Shown: piece by piece, positions 1 to 8,130 of the stretch
Layout of the letters: every line of letters starts with the position of its first letter
How positions within the stretch are numbered: position 1 is the stretch's first letter
Origin: Selenomonas sp. oral taxon 920
GTDB lineage: Bacteria > Bacillota > Negativicutes > Selenomonadales > Selenomonadaceae
DNA length: 64,000 nucleotides
Reading direction: 5' to 3'
Assembly: GCF_001717585.1 (NCBI RefSeq)
Contig: NZ_CP017042.1
Coordinates: forward strand, 1,952,501-2,016,500
Translations under genes and position numbers: made by a program
The notes under the pieces: generated by a model
The model's input: only the letters and a program-made list of their open reading frames with translations
Told to the model about the DNA's origin: nothing
Database searches by the model: none

Positions 1-588
1 GGTATCCGCCGTCACCTGCGTCTTGGTGCCGTCAGCAGCCTCATCCGTCCAGAGGAGAATCCATCGGTCATCCGCCCTCAGACGTGCCGTCTCGCCCTGA
101 CGAAAGACAATGTCCACGATGGCAGCGTAGAAGTCCTCGTCGAACTGCTGGGAATTCATCTCCTTCTCCGTCCCCTCGGCCTTCGACCAGAGGACGTTGC
201 CCGCTGCGTCATAGAATGTCTCATTGATATACTGCAGCGTGCGGCTCTGCGGCACAATGCGCACCTCGGCGATCGTGTAGGAGAGCTGCTGCGGGTTCTG
301 GATGGCGTGCTCGATCTTGTAGTTGCGGATGGTCTCTGCCGCCCCCTCGGGACTGAGCTCGGTCTTGATGCCGGCGCGGATCTCTGTCGCCACAGGTTCT
401 TCCCTGCCCGCAGGTGTCACACGCTCCGTCACATGAACGGAGGCGGGGGCGTAGAATTTCGAATACTTTTCATTGGAGCTCAGCCACGTCCATGCGCGCC
501 CGTCCTCGGCGAGTGCCGCAGGGCACAGAAGCAGCAGAAAGAGCAGCGGCAGCAGCAGCCCCGTTCCATAACGTATCTTTGTGCGCAT
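1..588 (-). CDS. Secreted protein of unknown function (3' end beyond window)
   Basis: The reading frame starts at an ATG at 588, preceded by a GAGAGGAG ribosome site seven bases upstream, and runs off the left edge after 196 codons. The first ~24 residues form a clear signal peptide: basic MRTKIR, a leucine-rich core, then a PAALA cleavage region. The mature part begins with WTWLSSNEKYSKFYAP, followed by a charged soluble domain with aromatic residues in the pattern of small surface-adhesin-E-like domains, but that resemblance is weak and I would not name it. It is the last visible gene of a minus-strand run with the PHP and HAD phosphatase genes, which lie 15 and about 875 bases upstream. 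It is probably exported across the inner membrane. Confidence 0.7.
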   Translation of the reverse strand, partial: MRTKIRYGTGLLLPLLFLLLLCPAALAEDGRAWTWLSSNEKYSKFYAPASVHVTERVTPAGREEPVATEIRAGIKTELSPEGAAETIRNYKIEHAIQNPQQLSYTIAEVRIVPQSRTLQYINETFYDAAGNVLWSKAEGTEKEMNSQQFDEDFYAAIVDIVFRQGETARLRADDRWILLWTDEAADGTKTQVTADT

Positions 589-603
589 TCATATGCTCCT
601 CTC

Positions 604-1455
604 TCAGTCGAGTGCCACACGCTCCCGGCCGCGTGCACCAGTGAAATGAATCTGCTCCGCAAAACCGAAGGAGCGTGCATACTGCACTGCCTCCTCGTTG
701 TAGCGCGCACAGTCCTCGGGCTTGTGCGCGTCCGAGGTCGTGATGATCGACAGTCCGTATTCTTTCGCGGTACGCATAAAGTCCGGATACGGCGAGAACT
801 CTTCCACAGGGTAGCGGTAGTATGTCCCCGTGTTGAGATCGACGATCATGTCCGCCGCCTTCATCGCCTCTGCCACACGCGTGAGATACGGCGCTGTATC
901 GAAGTCGGGGAAGTGGCGGTAGAGGCGGATGTTGAACGGATGTCCGAGGGCATCATAGAGCCCTGATGCCGCGAGTTTTTCGACCTCCTCCGTGTACCAT
1001 TCGTAGATGTCCGTGAGCGGATGGTTGTCCCACTCCGCTGCGATTGCAGACGTATCGTATGCCCAGCCGTGCAGGAAGTGCACAGAGCCGATCACATAGT
1101 CGAACGGATAGGCGCGGAGAATCTTTGCGACAGCCTCTTGATTCTGGAAATTGCAGACCTCGATGCCCGCAAGTACCTTGTGCTTTTTCTGCAGCTTTTC
1201 GATGAATGCGAAATACTCGTCGAGTGTGTACTTGAACTTGTTCGACTTCAGCCATTTGCGCTGAAATGTGCCCACAAACGAATCATCAAGGATGAGATCG
1301 TCATAGTAGAGCTGCTCGAACTCCGGAAAGGTGTGCGAGTGCTCGGAGAATCCGATCTCATGAACGCCGCGCTCCGCCGCGGCGCGGAAGAACCCCTCTG
1401 CATAGTCCTCATCGTAGGAGCCGTACTCCAGATGCATATGATAGTCAAACCGCAT
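604..1455 (-). CDS. PHP-domain phosphatase, histidinol-phosphatase (HisK/HisJ) family
   Basis: This 283-residue protein starts MRFDYHMH, and the early His-x-His pair is the first metal motif of PHP-domain phosphoesterases. A second motif, EIGFSEHSH, lies about 40 residues in, and an ITTSDAHKPED motif near the C-terminus supplies the last metal ligands. The length fits HisJ/HisK histidinol-phosphate phosphatases, but PHP enzymes with other phosphoester substrates look the same, and no his genes are visible. I chose the ATG at 1455 over a TTG four codons upstream because GAGGTG sits at the right distance. It starts eight bases after the HAD gene stop, so the two are probably co-transcribed. Confidence 0.8.
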   Translation of the reverse strand: MRFDYHMHLEYGSYDEDYAEGFFRAAAERGVHEIGFSEHSHTFPEFEQLYYDDLILDDSFVGTFQRKWLKSNKFKYTLDEYFAFIEKLQKKHKVLAGIEVCNFQNQEAVAKILRAYPFDYVIGSVHFLHGWAYDTSAIAAEWDNHPLTDIYEWYTEEVEKLAASGLYDALGHPFNIRLYRHFPDFDTAPYLTRVAEAMKAADMIVDLNTGTYYRYPVEEFSPYPDFMRTAKEYGLSIITTSDAHKPEDCARYNEEAVQYARSFGFAEQIHFTGARGRERVALD

Positions 1456-1463
1456 AACGCACC

Positions 1464-2267
1464 TCAATCAAACTCGCCCGCGAGAATCCGCTCGCAGACC
1501 TCCATCACGCCGTGTTCCCGATTGCTCGGCGCACGGTACCGCGCGCGCTCCTTTACCGCAGGGATGGCGTTCTCCATCGCAAAGCTGTGCGTGACCGCGT
1601 CCATCATCTCAAGATCGTTCCCATAGTCGCCGAACGCGACGCACTCATCCGGCGTGATGCCGAACAGCTCCTGCACGCGGCGGGCGGCGACGCCCTTGCT
1701 CACACCCTGCTCATAGACATCGACCCAGTGTGCGCTCGAGAGCGTTACCTGCATACGCGCGGCATACTGCTGCATGACAGGGAAGATGGTCTGCTCCGCA
1801 CGCCCTGCGCTGTCGAAGAACGCTATCTTGATCGGCACATCGTCTACGGCAGTAAAGTCCTCGACCACCGTCGAGAGCGTGATATATTTTGCAAGCTCCG
1901 CACGAAACGCCGGCGCATCATCCTCCGCGTGCAGATAGCCGCGCTTCTTCCCACAGAGTACACAGTGCACACCCGCCAGTTTTTCCCCGGTCCGCATGAC
2001 TTCAAGCGCCATCGCGGTATCGACCGGACGCGAGAAAAGTTCTCTGTCTCTCTCCATTACCATTGTACCGTTCTCGGCGAGAAAGATCATCTCATCCTGC
2101 CACGGCGCAAACGTCTGCACGAGCGAGGCATACTGCCGCCCCGATGCCGGTGCAAAGCGAATCCCGCGCGCCCTCAGCCGCCGATACAGATCTCCGAACC
2201 CTGCGGGCAGATTCCCCTGCTCATCGAGCAGCGTCCCATCCATGTCCGAAAAAATCAGCCGTATCAT
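1464..2267 (-). CDS. Cof-type HAD-superfamily phosphatase
   Basis: This 267-residue protein has HAD motif I as DMDGTLL near residues 7-13 (nucleophile and acid aspartates). A C-terminal GVAARRVQELFGI segment and FGDYGNDLEMM carry motifs III and IV, and a large cap domain lies between. This is the Cof/YidA type, which usually removes phosphate from sugar phosphates or flavin precursors; the substrate cannot be read from sequence. The ATG at 2267 follows an AGAGGGGA ribosome site. A strong promoter sits directly upstream at 2315-2343, so this is the first gene of the leftward unit with the PHP phosphatase and the secreted protein. Confidence 0.82.
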   Translation of the reverse strand: MIRLIFSDMDGTLLDEQGNLPAGFGDLYRRLRARGIRFAPASGRQYASLVQTFAPWQDEMIFLAENGTMVMERDRELFSRPVDTAMALEVMRTGEKLAGVHCVLCGKKRGYLHAEDDAPAFRAELAKYITLSTVVEDFTAVDDVPIKIAFFDSAGRAEQTIFPVMQQYAARMQVTLSSAHWVDVYEQGVSKGVAARRVQELFGITPDECVAFGDYGNDLEMMDAVTHSFAMENAIPAVKERARYRAPSNREHGVMEVCERILAGEFD

Positions 2268-2314
2268 TGCATCCCCTCTTCCCTTTTCCATTTTCCGTGT
2301 ATACAATTGTTTTC

Positions 2315-2343
2315 ATTATAACAAAGAACGATTTTCCACGCAA
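2315..2343 (-). promoter_or_regulatory. Sigma-A-type promoter for the HAD-PHP-secreted protein unit
   Basis: Read on the minus strand, TTGCGT (2338-2343) and TATAAT (2315-2320) are separated by 17 bases, with a TG one base before the -10 (extended -10). It points at the HAD gene starting at 2267. Confidence 0.7.
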
Positions 2344-2461
2344 TCAAAAGAAACGTGCCCAATGAGTCCCCTCTTTGCTGTCCTTTTTCCGGTCGGATTT
2401 ATATAAGATAATAGGTGGGGGCATGCCCGTGACGATATCGTGTGCTCTTTGTCATAATCTA

Positions 2462-2470
2462 TGCTATAAT
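2462..2470 (+). promoter_or_regulatory. Extended -10 promoter for the RpiR-type regulator
   Basis: TGCTATAAT is a perfect extended -10 element 27 bases before the regulator's start codon. I find no convincing -35, which is common for extended -10 promoters. Confidence 0.5.
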
Positions 2471-2497
2471 GAGGAAAAACAGCGAAAGGAGCAGCGT

Positions 2498-3262
2498 ATG
2501 CTCACGGAACGAATCAACGCACATCTGCGCGAGCTCAGTGACACGGACAAATGCATCTGGCGCTGCATCGAAGGCAACCGCACAGCAGCGAGCCGTGCCT
2601 CCATCCACGAGTTGGCACGCGCGTGCGCCGTATCGAGTGCGTCTGTTGTGCGCTTCGCGCAGAAGCTCGGCTTTGACGGGTTCGGCGAGATGAAGGCATT
2701 CATGCGCATGGAAGGGGCATCACGCTCCCTGCCCGAGCGCGATGTCATCACCTCGCTCGGCAGCTTCTACGATGAGACGTGGCGCGAGCTCATGCGGCGC
2801 GACTACACGCGCGCGAGCTGCCTCATCCGCGAAGCGCACCGCGTCTTTGCCTACGCCTCCGGCTATGTGCAGACGAATGTCATGCAGGAGATGAAGCGGC
2901 TCTTTGTCTACGATAATATTCTGATCTACGAGATCGCGGGGCGCGAGGAGTTCTACTCCGTCTACCAGACGGCGGGGAAGGACGACCTCTTCATCTTCAT
3001 TTCGCTCTCGGGCGAATCCGAGCGCGTCGTGGAGTTCGCAAATCAGCTGAGTCTCAAGGGCGTGCCCATCCTCTCCATCACGGAGATGCGGCACAACACA
3101 CTCGCGAGCCGCTCAACGGAAAATCTCTATGTTATGCCCGCAGAGTTCGCCTTACCCGAGAATGAGGCACGTCTGCAGTTCAAATCCATGCTCGCCTACT
3201 TCCTGTTGCTGGAAATATGGTATGTACATTATCGGCTTTATGTGCAGGAGTTGAGTGAGTGA
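2498..3262 (+). CDS. RpiR/MurR-family transcriptional regulator
   Basis: This 254-residue protein has an N-terminal helix-turn-helix of the RpiR type (residues ~5-75, with the signature SSASVVRFAQKLGFDGFGEMK). A C-terminal SIS sugar-phosphate-binding domain follows (about 110-250, including FIFISLSGESERVVEFA). Family members sense phosphosugars and control the adjacent sugar genes. The ATG at 2498 follows AAAGGAG; an upstream in-frame extension lacks a ribosome site. The gene lies directly before the PTS permease and glucosidase in the same direction but has its own terminator, so it is probably their local regulator. A TGAAA-N4-TTTCA palindrome overlaps its stop codon, and TTTCA repeats precede the PTS gene. 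Confidence 0.88.
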   Translation: MLTERINAHLRELSDTDKCIWRCIEGNRTAASRASIHELARACAVSSASVVRFAQKLGFDGFGEMKAFMRMEGASRSLPERDVITSLGSFYDETWRELMRRDYTRASCLIREAHRVFAYASGYVQTNVMQEMKRLFVYDNILIYEIAGREEFYSVYQTAGKDDLFIFISLSGESERVVEFANQLSLKGVPILSITEMRHNTLASRSTENLYVMPAEFALPENEARLQFKSMLAYFLLLEIWYVHYRLYVQELSE

Positions 3263-3273
3263 AACAAATTTCA
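3260..3273. promoter_or_regulatory. Candidate RpiR-type operator
   Basis: TGAAA-CAAA-TTTCA is a perfect inverted repeat overlapping the stop codon of the regulator. Three further TTTCA half-sites lie at 3369-3373, 3380-3384 and 3386-3390 upstream of the PTS gene. Some RpiR-type sites have this TGAAA/TTTCA form, so autoregulation and control of the PTS operon are plausible but inferred. Confidence 0.3.
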
Positions 3274-3312
3274 TCCGATGTACCGTGATACAGGCTCCGT
3301 ACATCCTGCCCG

Positions 3313-3346
3313 AAAGCCGTGAAGCTATTGCGTTCGCGGCTTTTTT
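3313..3346 (+). terminator. Rho-independent terminator after the RpiR-type regulator
   Basis: A nine-base stem (AAAGCCGTG with CGCGGCTTT, one G-U pair) is followed by a run of T residues. It separates the regulator from the PTS gene. Confidence 0.75.
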
Positions 3347-3454
3347 GCGCTATCTTATAGACAACGGATTTCATATTAGTTTCAGTTTCATTCTCGGGAG
3401 GCGCTGAGCTTCCCTGCCGCAGGGGTTTGGTTTTTGGGATAAGGAGGAACGCAC

Positions 3455-5566
3455 ATGGCACTCAGCAAGGATGTCATCATGCAAAACATGCAGCGGTTCG
3501 GCGGCGCGATGTATACGCCCGTCATCCTGTTTGCATTCTTCGGTCTGACGGTGGCAGTGTCCATTGTCTGCAAGAACGAGGGGCTGCTCGGCAGTCTCGC
3601 CGCACAGGGCACACTCTGGTATGATTTCTGGTTCGTCGTTGAACAGGGCGCATGGACGGTGTTCGCGCAGATGCCCATTCTCTTCGCGATCGCCGTTCCC
3701 ATCGGCTTTGCGAAGAAAGAACCCGCGCGCTGTGCGATGGAATCATTTGTCATCTATATGCTGTTCAACTACTTTATCTCCGCGTTCCTCACGCTCCACG
3801 GCAGCGCATTTGGCGTGGACTACAGCCAGCAGGCGGGGCCCGGCACAGGGCTCGCGATGATCGCGAATATCAAGACGCTCGACATGGGTATGCTCGGCGC
3901 GATCTTCATCGCCTGCTGCACGGCGTTCCTGCACAACCGCTTCTATGACACGAACATCCCCGACTGGCTCGGTATCTTCAAAGGTCCCGCGTTCGTCGTG
4001 GCGATCGGCTTCGTCGTTATGATCCCGATGGCACTTCTCTTCTGCATCGTCTGGCCGGCGGTACAGCACGCCATCGAGCAGTTCCAGTTCTTCCTCAAGA
4101 CCAGCGGCATCATCGGCGTCTGGGCATACACGTTCTCGGAGAAAATGCTCCTGCCGGCAGGTCTGCATCACTTCATCTACCTCCCGTTCATCTTCGGTCC
4201 TGCGGTCGTCGACGGCGGCATTCAGGCGTATTGGCTCGGGCATATCAACGACTTTATGGTCAGCGGACAGTCGCTCCGTGAGCTCTTCCCCGAGGGCGGC
4301 TTTGCCCTCCACGGCAGCGGCAAGGTCTTCGGTCTGCCGGGCGCAGCACTCGCGATCTATATGTGCGCAAAGCCCGAAAAGCGCAAGAAGACGGCAGCGC
4401 TCCTCATCCCCGCAACGATCACGGCGGTGCTCTGCGGCATCACCGAGCCGCTCGAGTTCACCTTCCTCTTCGTCGCACCGCTTCTCTATCTCCTGCACGC
4501 CGCTCTCTCGGCGACGCTCTCCGCAACGCTCTATGCGATCGGGCTCTCGGGCAACTTCGGCGGCGGTCTCATCGACTGCTTCGTTCAGAACTGGATTCCG
4601 CTCTTCCCGTATCACTATGCGACATACCTCACGCAGATCGGCGTCGGCCTCTGCTTCACCGCGATCTACTTCTTCGTCTTCCGCTTTGTCATTCAGCTCA
4701 AGGATTACAAGACACCCGGCCGTACGGACGACGGCGTAGAGGACAAGCTCTTCACGAAGGCGGACTACAAGGCAAAACAGGCGGGTGCAGCAGGTGCTGC
4801 GGCAGCCGCTCCCGGCATGAAGCTCGATGAGCGCGATGTCAAGGCGCGCGCCTTCCTCGACGGTCTCGGCGGCGCGGCAAACATCAAGGACGTGACGAAC
4901 TGCGCAACGCGTCTGCGCGTCACGGTCAACGATCCCGAACTCGTCGCTCCGACGGGTGCATTCACCGAGGCGGGCGCACATGGTCTTGTCCGCAACGGTC
5001 ACGCATTCCAAGTCATCGTCGGTCTCTCCGTCCCGCAGATCCGCGAGCGCTTCGAGGCACTCATGACCGCTCCTGCCTCCGATGTGGACGAGGTCGCGGT
5101 CGGCACAGAGAAATCCTTTGCCATTACGGCTGTTACAACGGGTCATATCATCGACATGAGCGAGGTCAAGGACGAGATGTTCTCGCAGAAGATGATGGGC
5201 GACGGCGTTGCGGTCGAGCCGACGGAGGGCGTTGTGGTCGCTCCTGCAGATGCTGAGGTCACGATGGTCATGGAGGACAGCCGCCATGCGGTCGGCCTCC
5301 GTATGGACAACGGCGCGGAACTCCTCATCCACATCGGCGTGGACACAGTGAAACTCGAGGGGAAGGGCTTTGAACTGCTTGTCAAGATGGGCGATCGCGT
5401 CAAGGCGGGTGCGCCGCTCGTGAAGTTCGACCGCGATGTGATTCATGCGGCGGGCTATCAGGATACAGTCATCATGGCGGTCACGAACTCCGCTGAATAT
5501 CCGCTCATGAAGAAGATGACGGACATGGACGCCAAGGCGGGCGAAACTCCTGTGCTGACGTTCTAA
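3455..5566 (+). CDS. PTS alpha-glucoside-type permease, fused EIICBA
   Basis: This 703-residue inner-membrane permease imports a glucoside and phosphorylates it. Residues ~1-420 are the multi-spanning EIIC domain of the glucose/maltose/alpha-glucoside family (PAGLHHFIYLPF, TEPLEFTFLFVAPLLY). An EIIB domain follows around 455-545 with the phosphocysteine C483 in NCATRLRV. An EIIA domain of the Crr type occupies about 565-700, with the phosphohistidine H626 in LLIHIGVDTV. Having all three domains means only EI and HPr are needed. The EIIC sequence resembles alpha-glucoside (maltose-type) permeases most, but trehalose or glucose cannot be excluded. AAGGAGG precedes the ATG. The GH13 hydrolase follows 13 bases downstream. 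Confidence 0.9.
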   Translation: MALSKDVIMQNMQRFGGAMYTPVILFAFFGLTVAVSIVCKNEGLLGSLAAQGTLWYDFWFVVEQGAWTVFAQMPILFAIAVPIGFAKKEPARCAMESFVIYMLFNYFISAFLTLHGSAFGVDYSQQAGPGTGLAMIANIKTLDMGMLGAIFIACCTAFLHNRFYDTNIPDWLGIFKGPAFVVAIGFVVMIPMALLFCIVWPAVQHAIEQFQFFLKTSGIIGVWAYTFSEKMLLPAGLHHFIYLPFIFGPAVVDGGIQAYWLGHINDFMVSGQSLRELFPEGGFALHGSGKVFGLPGAALAIYMCAKPEKRKKTAALLIPATITAVLCGITEPLEFTFLFVAPLLYLLHAALSATLSATLYAIGLSGNFGGGLIDCFVQNWIPLFPYHYATYLTQIGVGLCFTAIYFFVFRFVIQLKDYKTPGRTDDGVEDKLFTKADYKAKQAGAAGAAAAAPGMKLDERDVKARAFLDGLGGAANIKDVTNCATRLRVTVNDPELVAPTGAFTEAGAHGLVRNGHAFQVIVGLSVPQIRERFEALMTAPASDVDEVAVGTEKSFAITAVTTGHIIDMSEVKDEMFSQKMMGDGVAVEPTEGVVVAPADAEVTMVMEDSRHAVGLRMDNGAELLIHIGVDTVKLEGKGFELLVKMGDRVKAGAPLVKFDRDVIHAAGYQDTVIMAVTNSAEYPLMKKMTDMDAKAGETPVLTF

Positions 5567-5579
5567 GAAAGGAACACCG

Positions 5580-7244
5580 ATGAAAGCAACGAAATGGTGG
5601 CAGAACACCGCCGTCTACCAGATTTACCCGAAGAGCTTCAACGATACCAGGGGAAGCGGCACGGGCGACCTGCGCGGCATCACCGAAAAGCTCGACTATC
5701 TGAAGGATCTCGGCGCAGGTGCGCTCTGGCTCACGCCCGTCTATCCATCGCCCATGGTCGACAACGGCTATGACATCAGCGACTACACGGGCATCAATCC
5801 CCAGTTCGGCACGCTTGCCGACATGGAGGAACTGATCGCCGAGGCAAAGCGCCGTGACATCCGCATCGTCATGGATCTCGTCTACAACCACAGCTCCGAT
5901 CAGCATCCGTGGTTTATCGAGTCGAAGTCGAGCCGCAATAACGCAAAGAGCGACTGGTACATCTGGCGCGATGCGAAGCCCGACGGCAGTGCGCCGACGA
6001 ACTGGCGAGGCATCTTCGGCGGCTCTGCGTGGACGTACTGCAAAGAGCGCGGGCAGTACTACCTCCACACCTTTGCCGAGGCGCAGCCCGATCTCAACTG
6101 GGAGAATCCAGAGGTACGCGCAGCCCTCTTCGCGGCGGCGAACTTCTGGCTCGACAAGGGCGTCGGCGGCTTCCGCATCGACGCAATCACCTACATCAAA
6201 AAGCCCGCTGTCTTTGAGGACGGCACGCCCGACGCGGCGGACGGCATGGTGAACGTCCACACGATGACGGCGAACACGCCCGGCATCCTCGATTTTCTTC
6301 ACGAGTTCCGCAGGGAGGTCTTTGACGGGCACGACATCTTCACCGTCGGTGAGGCAAACGGTGTCTCGGTCGCGGAGCTCCCCGACTGGGTCGGCGAAAA
6401 CGGTGTGTTCTCGATGCTGTTCGAGTTCGCGCACGTCCTCGTTCCATACGAGGACGGTGAATGCTGGTCGAAGATGGTGCCGTGGAAGCTCACAAAGCTC
6501 AAGGCAGCACTCTCGGCAAGCCAAGCAGGAGTAAAAGACGAGGGGTGGTACCCGATCTACTTCGAAAACCACGACCGCGCACGCTCGGTAAACTACTTCT
6601 TCCCGAAGGGCGGAGACACGCGGCTCGCCGCAAAGGCACTCGCAACCGTCCTCATGACTCTGCGCGGTACGCCCTTCATCTACGAGGGTGAGGAACTCGG
6701 CATGACCAATGTCAAGTGGGACAGCATAAAGGCCTATGACGATATCTCCTCCCACGGTCAGTACGAGCTCGCGCTCAAAGAAGGTTTCAGTCCCGCAGAG
6801 GCGCTGTCCTTCGTTCACTTCAACAGCCGCGACAACGCGCGCACGCCGATGCAGTGGGACACGTCGGAAAATGCGGGCTTTACGACAGGTACGCCGTGGC
6901 TGCCCGCGAACGAGAACTATCACACAATCAACGCGGAGGATGAAGAAAAGGATGCGGATTCCGTCCTCTCCTACTACAAGCAGATCATCCGTCTGCGCAA
7001 GACGAACCCCGTACTGCTCAGCGGTGTCTATGAGGAACTGCTCGCGGACAATGAGCAGATCTACGCATTCTCGCGTACGGCGGGCAATCGCCGCATCGTT
7101 ACGGCGGTCAACTTTTCCGCGGAGGAGGCGGCACTGCCCGCAGGATTCCTAAAGGGCGTGCGTCTCATCGGCAGCTATGCAGATGCGCCGAGCACAGTGC
7201 TCCGCCCGCTTGAGGCGGTTGTCTATGAGGAGGAGGTAAAATGA
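5580..7244 (+). CDS. GH13 alpha-glucosidase / phospho-alpha-glucosidase
   Basis: This 554-residue cytoplasmic glycoside hydrolase of family 13 probably splits the disaccharide phosphate delivered by the upstream PTS. Conserved region I is DLVYNH. Region II is GGFRIDAI with nucleophile D201. The acid/base E258 lies in TVGEA, and D332 in FENHD is the third catalytic acid. The length and the N-terminal WWQNTAVYQIYPKSF match the oligo-1,6-glucosidase/trehalose-6-phosphate hydrolase subfamilies. The residue after the nucleophile is Ala, where alpha-1,6-specific enzymes and TreC usually have Val, which hints at alpha-1,4 linkages such as maltose. The exact substrate is uncertain. It overlaps the next gene by ATGA. 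Confidence 0.88.
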   Translation: MKATKWWQNTAVYQIYPKSFNDTRGSGTGDLRGITEKLDYLKDLGAGALWLTPVYPSPMVDNGYDISDYTGINPQFGTLADMEELIAEAKRRDIRIVMDLVYNHSSDQHPWFIESKSSRNNAKSDWYIWRDAKPDGSAPTNWRGIFGGSAWTYCKERGQYYLHTFAEAQPDLNWENPEVRAALFAAANFWLDKGVGGFRIDAITYIKKPAVFEDGTPDAADGMVNVHTMTANTPGILDFLHEFRREVFDGHDIFTVGEANGVSVAELPDWVGENGVFSMLFEFAHVLVPYEDGECWSKMVPWKLTKLKAALSASQAGVKDEGWYPIYFENHDRARSVNYFFPKGGDTRLAAKALATVLMTLRGTPFIYEGEELGMTNVKWDSIKAYDDISSHGQYELALKEGFSPAEALSFVHFNSRDNARTPMQWDTSENAGFTTGTPWLPANENYHTINAEDEEKDADSVLSYYKQIIRLRKTNPVLLSGVYEELLADNEQIYAFSRTAGNRRIVTAVNFSAEEAALPAGFLKGVRLIGSYADAPSTVLRPLEAVVYEEEVK

Positions 7245-8014
7245 AGGTAGCGGCAAGCGATTACGACGGCACGCTCCTCAGGGGCGGCAAAATCGACGCG
7301 GAGACGAAGGAGGGCATCGCCCGTTGGCGTGCGGCAGGGCACAAGTTCGGCGTCATCTCGGGGCGCGACTACGGGATGCTCGTCCCCCAGCTCATTGCGT
7401 ACGGCGTAGAGTTTGACTACACCGTCTGCAACAACGGCGGCATCATACGAGGTGCGGATGCATCCGTACGATTTCAGGCAGAGATTGACCCTCGTGCGCT
7501 CACAGCGATTGCGGCGGAGCCGAGCGCACAGAAGTCGTTCCACTTCGCCTTCTCAGCGGCAGATGTGACCTATCTCTGCCACCACTCAGAGGGATCGTGG
7601 ATCGAACGCGAGGCAAAGGACTGGGACTTCCCCATCATCTACATTGAGGAGAGCGAGATCGGGGGGCTGACGGGGATTCAGCAGTTCTCGCTCGGCTTCC
7701 ATGAACCAGCGCTGTCCGATGCGTGTGCCGCCGTCCTGAACGAGAAACTCGGAGATATGATCCACGCATTCCCGAATGCATGCAGCCTCGACATCACGCC
7801 CGCCGGCATCAGCAAAGACGAGGGCATCAAGAAGCTCCTCTCTGTCATGGGCTGGAACGGCGCAGAGGTATTCGCCATCGGCGACGAGACGAATGACCTG
7901 CCCATGCTCAAGGCTTGGAATGGGTACTCGCTCACCACGGCGCGCCCCGAGATTCAGGCACAGGCAAAGCAGGTGTTCCCGAGCGTTGGGGCGATGCTCG
8001 ATCATTTTCGTTAA
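7241..8014 (+). CDS. Cof-type HAD-superfamily phosphatase
   Basis: This 257-residue protein begins MKVAASDYDGTLL (motif I) and ends with an AIGDETNDLPMLKAW motif IV, with a Cof-type cap between. The first start overlaps the GH13 stop as ATGA, so it is translationally coupled to the glucoside operon. A role in sugar-phosphate turnover (overflow or detoxification) is likely from context but inferred. It is distinct in sequence from the HAD gene at 1464-2267. Confidence 0.82.
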   Translation: MKVAASDYDGTLLRGGKIDAETKEGIARWRAAGHKFGVISGRDYGMLVPQLIAYGVEFDYTVCNNGGIIRGADASVRFQAEIDPRALTAIAAEPSAQKSFHFAFSAADVTYLCHHSEGSWIEREAKDWDFPIIYIEESEIGGLTGIQQFSLGFHEPALSDACAAVLNEKLGDMIHAFPNACSLDITPAGISKDEGIKKLLSVMGWNGAEVFAIGDETNDLPMLKAWNGYSLTTARPEIQAQAKQVFPSVGAMLDHFR

Positions 8015-8130
8015 TCGTTAAGGTCTTGGATTGGAACATGGGATAAGGGCATTAACGAAGCGTTCGCGCGGAATTCGCATGACAAGATGCTCCACAACAG
8101 TGCCATAATTTTTTTTTGGGAGGAGTTACC

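Noticed and set aside
3743-5608. Long minus-strand open frame opposite the EIICBA gene
   Set aside because: Antisense artefact; composition is dominated by Arg, Glu, Asp and His and shows no family resemblance.
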